64,000 bases of DNA, taken from contig JAEYOW010000056.1 in the NCBI GenBank assembly GCA_023411375.1, positions 14,673-78,672 on the forward strand, in the 5' to 3' direction. A program made the translations under genes and the position numbers. The stretch comes from Bacillota bacterium. GTDB lineage: Bacteria > Bacillota > Clostridia > Christensenellales > Aristaeellaceae. A model generated the notes under the pieces. The model was given only the letters and a program-made list of their open reading frames with translations, ran no database searches and was not told the DNA's origin. Of this stretch, positions 60,587 to 64,000 are shown in pieces. The number at the start of each line of letters is the position of its first letter. Position 1 is the first letter of the stretch.

Positions 60587-61207
60587 ATGCCCGATCATTA
60601 TTATACGCGAAATCCCGAAAGCGGGCATAAGCCCGCGACGGTCGGCTTTGAATACCGCGGGCGCACATACGGCTTTGAAACCGACAGCGGCGTTTTTTCC
60701 CGGACGGAAATTGACCGTGGCACGGAGATTTTGCTGGACGCCCTGCCACAGAAGCTGGATGGAGATGTGCTGGATATGGGCTGCGGCTATGGCGTGATAG
60801 GTGTAGCCGTAGGTAAAAATTGGCCTGGCTGCCGCGTCGTGATGGCGGACGTAAACGAGCGCGCATGCGGTCTGGCGCAAAAAAACGCCGTCCATAACGG
60901 CGTAATGGCTGAGGTGCTCGTCAGCGACGGCTACGAACGCATAATGGGTACGCGCTTTGACTGGATTCTTCAAAACCCGCCCATTCGCGCGGGTAAGGCG
61001 GTTATCTACCGCATGTTTGCGGATGCGGCGCAATGCCTGAAGCCGGGCGGAACGCTGTGGCTGGTCATTCGAAAGCAGCAGGGCGCGCCGTCCGCTATGG
61101 CTTGCTTGCGGACGTTTTTTACACACGTTGAGGCGGTGGAAAAGAAAGGCGGTTACTGGATAATCCGCTGCGCGCAGCCTGTTAGGCAAGATACTGAGGA
61201 GAGATAA
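60587..61207 (+). CDS. RsmC-like class I SAM methyltransferase
   Basis: A 206-residue single-domain enzyme like the catalytic half of RsmC, which methylates G1207 of 16S rRNA. Motif I LDMGCGYGVIG near residue 60 and the base-flipping motif QNPPIRAGK near 128. ATG 60587, 9 bases after GAGGG, is preferred over ATG 60581, which overlaps the previous stop. Next to a pseudouridine synthase, which fits a rRNA-modification role. Confidence 0.86.
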   Translation: MPDHYYTRNPESGHKPATVGFEYRGRTYGFETDSGVFSRTEIDRGTEILLDALPQKLDGDVLDMGCGYGVIGVAVGKNWPGCRVVMADVNERACGLAQKNAVHNGVMAEVLVSDGYERIMGTRFDWILQNPPIRAGKAVIYRMFADAAQCLKPGGTLWLVIRKQQGAPSAMACLRTFFTHVEAVEKKGGYWIIRCAQPVRQDTEER

Positions 61208-61212
61208 GATTG

Positions 61213-62388
61213 ATGTATGACAAAGCGTTTTTTGACGAGCCTATCGAGCGCAGGAATACCGCGTGCGAGAAGTGGGATGGGATTCGCGAGCGTGAAGGAC
61301 GCGAGCTGAACCCGATGTGGGTTGCGGATATGGATTTCCGCTGCCCGGCCGAAGTGACGGAGGCGCTGATCAAACGCGCCGAGCACCCGGTTTACGGCTA
61401 TACCGAGCAGACTGAGGCCGCTATCGGGGCGATGCTTGATTTCATGAAGCGCCGCCACCATCTGAGCCTTGCGCGGGAGCAGCAGGCGATGATGCCCTGC
61501 GTGGTTTCCGGCCTGCGCGCCGCGGTTCTGTCGCAAACCGCACCGGGCGATAAGGTGATCGTGCAGCCGCCTGTATACGGCCCATTTTTTGCTTCAGTGC
61601 GCGAGAACGACCGGGTTGTGGCTGAAAGCCCTCTGCTTTGCGGGGAGGACGGACGTTACATCATGGATTTGGAGGGGGTTGAGCGCCATTGCCGGGAAGG
61701 GGCAAAGCTCATGCTGCTGTGCAACCCGCATAATCCGGTTGGGCGTGCGTGGACGCGCGGAGAGCTGCAAGCGTTGCTTGACATTCTTCAGACCTATGGC
61801 GTAGTGCTGGTTTCGGACGAAATCCATGAGGATTTTGTGTTTGAGAAGGACGGCTTCACGCCGGTGCTTTCCCTCGCTACGGCGCAGGACGCGCGCGTTG
61901 TGGCGCTTACGAGCGCCAGCAAGACCTTCAACCTAGCCGGACTGCATCAGGCGGCGTTGTTTACCCGCAATCAGGAACTGAAGAATGCGCTCGCGGATAC
62001 GATGCATCGCGTTGGCGTGGTTCAGGGAAACATTTTCGGTATGGTGGCGACAGAGGCGGCATACCGCTATGGCGACGCGTGGCTTGACGGGCTTCTCAGC
62101 TATGTGAAACTGGCGGAAAAGCTTGCAAGGGACGAGCTTGCGCGCCGGCTGCCGGAAGTGGTGCTTTCACCGCTGGAGGCGACCTATCTGGGGTGGATGA
62201 ACATGCGGGCCTTCGGGCTCTCCACCGACGAGCTGATGAAGCGGACTCATGCAGCGGGCGTGGCCTTTACGCCGGGCACGTTTTTTGGCGCCGAGGCGGG
62301 CGAGGGCTTCCTGCGCATCAACCTTGCATGCCCGCACAGCCAGACGCTGGACGCGATTAAGCGCCTTGAAAAGGCCATCAAAGGATAA
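61213..62388 (+). CDS. MalY/PatB-type PLP-dependent cystathionine beta-lyase
   Basis: A 391-residue aminotransferase-fold enzyme. MWVADMDFRCP near residue 38 and SDEIHEDFVF near 205 are typical of MalY/PatB, and the PLP lysine is in TSASKTFNLAG near 237. It should split cystathionine or similar thioethers into homocysteine, pyruvate and ammonia. GAGGAGAG precedes ATG 61213. Confidence 0.9.
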   Translation: MYDKAFFDEPIERRNTACEKWDGIREREGRELNPMWVADMDFRCPAEVTEALIKRAEHPVYGYTEQTEAAIGAMLDFMKRRHHLSLAREQQAMMPCVVSGLRAAVLSQTAPGDKVIVQPPVYGPFFASVRENDRVVAESPLLCGEDGRYIMDLEGVERHCREGAKLMLLCNPHNPVGRAWTRGELQALLDILQTYGVVLVSDEIHEDFVFEKDGFTPVLSLATAQDARVVALTSASKTFNLAGLHQAALFTRNQELKNALADTMHRVGVVQGNIFGMVATEAAYRYGDAWLDGLLSYVKLAEKLARDELARRLPEVVLSPLEATYLGWMNMRAFGLSTDELMKRTHAAGVAFTPGTFFGAEAGEGFLRINLACPHSQTLDAIKRLEKAIKG

Positions 62389-62404
62389 CGGAGGGAGCAG
62401 AGAA

Positions 62405-63778
62405 GTGGAAGATTTGAGCCGAATCATCGACGACCTGAAGGAAGACATGACCAGTATGCTCAAGCGGTGGATCAGCATTCCCAGCGTGAAGGGCCGGGCG
62501 GAGGAGGGCGCGCCATTTGGCCGTGAGGTCCGGCGCGCGCTGGAAACCGCTCTGAGCGATGCGCAGGGGATGGGTTTTGAAGTGCGCAACATCGATCAAT
62601 ACGCGGGCGATATCCGTATGGGAAAGCTGGGCGAGGAGCCGCTGGCGATTCTTGCGCATCTTGACGTGGTGCCCGCAGGCGACGGCTGGGAGGTAGACCC
62701 GTTTGGCGCGGTGATCGACGGCGACCGTATGTATGGCCGCGGCACTTCGGACGATAAGGGTCCCGCTGTGGCGGCGCTTTTTGCGATGTACGCCATCAAG
62801 AAGGCCGGCATTCCGCTCAGGCGTGAGGTGCGGCTGATTTTGGGCTGCGATGAGGAAAGCGGCTGGGAGGATATGAAATACTATACCAAGCACTGCGATA
62901 TGCCAAAAACCGGCTTCAGCCCGGATTCCAGCTATCCGGTTATCAATACGGAGAAGGGCATGCTGCATATAAGCCTGCGCGCGCCTTTCGCCGGAGAAGG
63001 CCTGTTTGTAAAGGAGATCAACGTCGGCGAGCGCTGCAATGTGATTCCGGGCGTTGCGACGGCATTGGTCGCCGGGGACGCTGCTTTCTGTGAAAAGGTC
63101 AACCGCCTGGCGGGCGATATGCATATTCAGGTGGAGGCTGAGCCGCGGCCGGAAGGGATGACGCTGCTTACTTCAACCGGCGTTCCTGGCCACGCGGCGT
63201 ACCCCGAGGCTGCGAAAAACGCGCTGGGACAGCTGTTGATCATGCTGCGAGCGCTTGGGGTTTCCGGCGCTTTGAAAACCCTGGCGGACTGCGTCGGCAT
63301 GGAATACGACGGAATGGGCCTGGGCATTCGGTGCAGCGACGAGACGAGCGGGGGACTGACGTGCAACCTTGGCATCCTCCGTTATAACGAGCAGAATGGG
63401 TTATACGCGACGCTGGATATCCGCTATCCCATTCTGTGCGATCATCGCGCGCTGACCGCCGCGTTGACGGCGGCTCTCGCCGGCATTTGCGTAAAGGTGG
63501 ACGCGCAGAAGGATCCGCACCACGTTGCGCCCAACAGCGCGCTGGTGACCGCGCTTCTGGACGCTTATCACGAGGTGACAGACCGTCCGCGCGAGTGCAT
63601 TTCCACGGGCGGCGGTACTTACGCCCGCTGCCTGGAGGAGGGCGTGGCCTTTGGCAGCGCTTTCCCGGAGGACGAGGAGCTGGCGCACCAGGCGGGCGAA
63701 TATCTGAGTCTGGATGGGCTCATGCAGAACGTGCGTATCTTCGCAAGGGCGATTGAGAAGCTTGCGGGGGAAAACTAA
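62405..63778 (+). CDS. pepV: M20-family dipeptidase PepV
   Basis: A 457-residue zinc dipeptidase. Zinc ligands are in LAILAHLDVVPAGDGW near residue 83 and GRGTSDDKGP near 116, the catalytic pair in CDEESGW near 150, and a later ligand in SPDSSYP near 175. The lid domain follows, and the final ligand region is SAFPEDEELAHQAGEY near 425. GTG 62405 follows GGAGGGAG by 6 bases. It hydrolyses unspecific dipeptides in the cytoplasm. Confidence 0.88.
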   Translation: MEDLSRIIDDLKEDMTSMLKRWISIPSVKGRAEEGAPFGREVRRALETALSDAQGMGFEVRNIDQYAGDIRMGKLGEEPLAILAHLDVVPAGDGWEVDPFGAVIDGDRMYGRGTSDDKGPAVAALFAMYAIKKAGIPLRREVRLILGCDEESGWEDMKYYTKHCDMPKTGFSPDSSYPVINTEKGMLHISLRAPFAGEGLFVKEINVGERCNVIPGVATALVAGDAAFCEKVNRLAGDMHIQVEAEPRPEGMTLLTSTGVPGHAAYPEAAKNALGQLLIMLRALGVSGALKTLADCVGMEYDGMGLGIRCSDETSGGLTCNLGILRYNEQNGLYATLDIRYPILCDHRALTAALTAALAGICVKVDAQKDPHHVAPNSALVTALLDAYHEVTDRPRECISTGGGTYARCLEEGVAFGSAFPEDEELAHQAGEYLSLDGLMQNVRIFARAIEKLAGEN

Positions 63779-63815
63779 GATTAAACAAACAACCGGCGTT
63801 TCCAATATTGAACTG

Positions 63816-63861
63816 CACCCCTAATGTTAGACAGTATGATATACTACTAACATTAGGGGTG
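63816..63861. repeat. Inverted repeat at the IS left end
   Basis: Perfect 15-base arms CACCCCTAATGTTAG (63816-63830) and CTAACATTAGGGGTG (63847-63861). It lies between the element tip and OrfA; the right arm ends 7 bases before the OrfA start and contains its ribosome site, so RNA reading in from outside could fold and hide that site. Confidence 0.8.
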
Positions 63862-63868
63862 ATTTATT

Positions 63869-64000
63869 ATGCTAAAGGGAGTAGCAAACAAGCGATACAC
63901 AGCCGAGTTCAAGCAAATGGTAGTAGAGACCATGCAACGAGAAAAGTGGAGTTATGCAGAAACGGAGCGACGATTTGAGCTTCCGGATAAGCGAGCGGCG
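63869..64000 (+). CDS. IS3-family transposase OrfA, N-terminal part
   Basis: ATG 63869 opens 44 codons to the window end, beginning MLKGVANKRYTAEFKQMVVE and continuing with ETMQREKWSYAETERRFEL. The RYTAEFKQMVVE start and the following helix-turn-helix are typical of IS3 OrfA. GGGGTG lies about 7 bases upstream. Truncated only by the window edge. Confidence 0.8.
   Translation, partial: MLKGVANKRYTAEFKQMVVETMQREKWSYAETERRFELPDKRAA

Larger units (their letters stand above)
63809..64000 (+). mobile_element. Left end of an IS3-like insertion sequence (partial)
   Basis: A terminal TGAACTGCACCCC motif begins near 63809, the type of end seen in IS3-family elements, followed by a short dyad and the start of a transposase OrfA. 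Lower GC and different codon use from the chromosome. The rest, including the other terminal repeat and target duplication, is outside the window. Confidence 0.7.

Noticed and set aside
1..64000. CRISPR arrays, rRNA operons, prophage or RiPP clusters
   Set aside because: No regularly spaced repeats, no rRNA-like stretches, no phage structural genes and no precursor-plus-maturase sets were seen.

Overview
The window looks like a chromosomal stretch of a GC-rich member of the Clostridia (Bacillota). The signs are strong AGGAGG-type ribosome binding sites, TTG and GTG starts, YesM/YesN-type regulation, CUT1 sugar importers without their own ATPase, YitT, DUF3048 and PepV proteins, and the GGGtGRT/NifU-like pair. 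The solute-binding proteins with simple Ala-type signal peptides would suit a Christensenellales-like gut bacterium, but that placement is only an inference. No rRNA, tRNA or CRISPR array was seen.

Layout. 1-0.8 kb: end of a KdpD-like kinase and a KdpE-like regulator. 1-7.5 kb: importer plus GH112 phosphorylase for galacto-N-biose-type disaccharides, with a convergent AraC regulator. 7.7-9 kb: two small unknown proteins in an AT-rich patch. 9-16 kb: three overlapping genes (REC/degenerate-GGDEF/EAL protein, Hpt protein, giant multi-PAS hybrid kinase) that form a phosphorelay linked to c-di-GMP. 16-17.8 kb: a 39-residue ORF coupled to an esterase, and a membrane protein behind a palindromic operator. 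17.9-26.5 kb: sugar importer plus GH5-like hydrolase, divergent from a YesMN two-component system. 26.5-28.5 kb: methyltransferase and pyruvyl transferase. 28.8-34.7 kb: SIS isomerase, a CBM-like/metallo-beta-lactamase fusion and a ROK kinase, divergent from a GH3 glucosidase. 34.7-37.2 kb: structured leader RNA and a MutS2-like ATPase without Smr domain. 37.3-42.8 kb: GGGtGRT/NifU-like pair, XRE-S24 regulator, ZIP transporter, YitT protein, and a diguanylate cyclase with an in-frame stop near its start. 42.9-47.6 kb: potDCBA with a cupin-XRE regulator. 47.7-57 kb: GntR-led catabolic operon with importer, two unusual TIM-barrel proteins, two SIS proteins and a PfkB kinase. 57-63.8 kb: housekeeping genes (DUF3048, membrane protein, RsuA-type pseudouridine synthase, RsmC-like methyltransferase, MalY/PatB lyase, PepV). 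63.8 kb to the end: left end of an IS3-like element.

Theme: uptake and intracellular breakdown of host or plant glycans, with three sugar importers that probably share an ATPase encoded elsewhere, plus c-di-GMP signalling. The most novel items are the GntR-led operon with two SIS proteins and catalytically odd TIM barrels, the CBM-like/metallo-beta-lactamase fusion, the leader RNA before the MutS2-like gene together with a short element it shares with the gntR leader, and the interrupted diguanylate cyclase gene.
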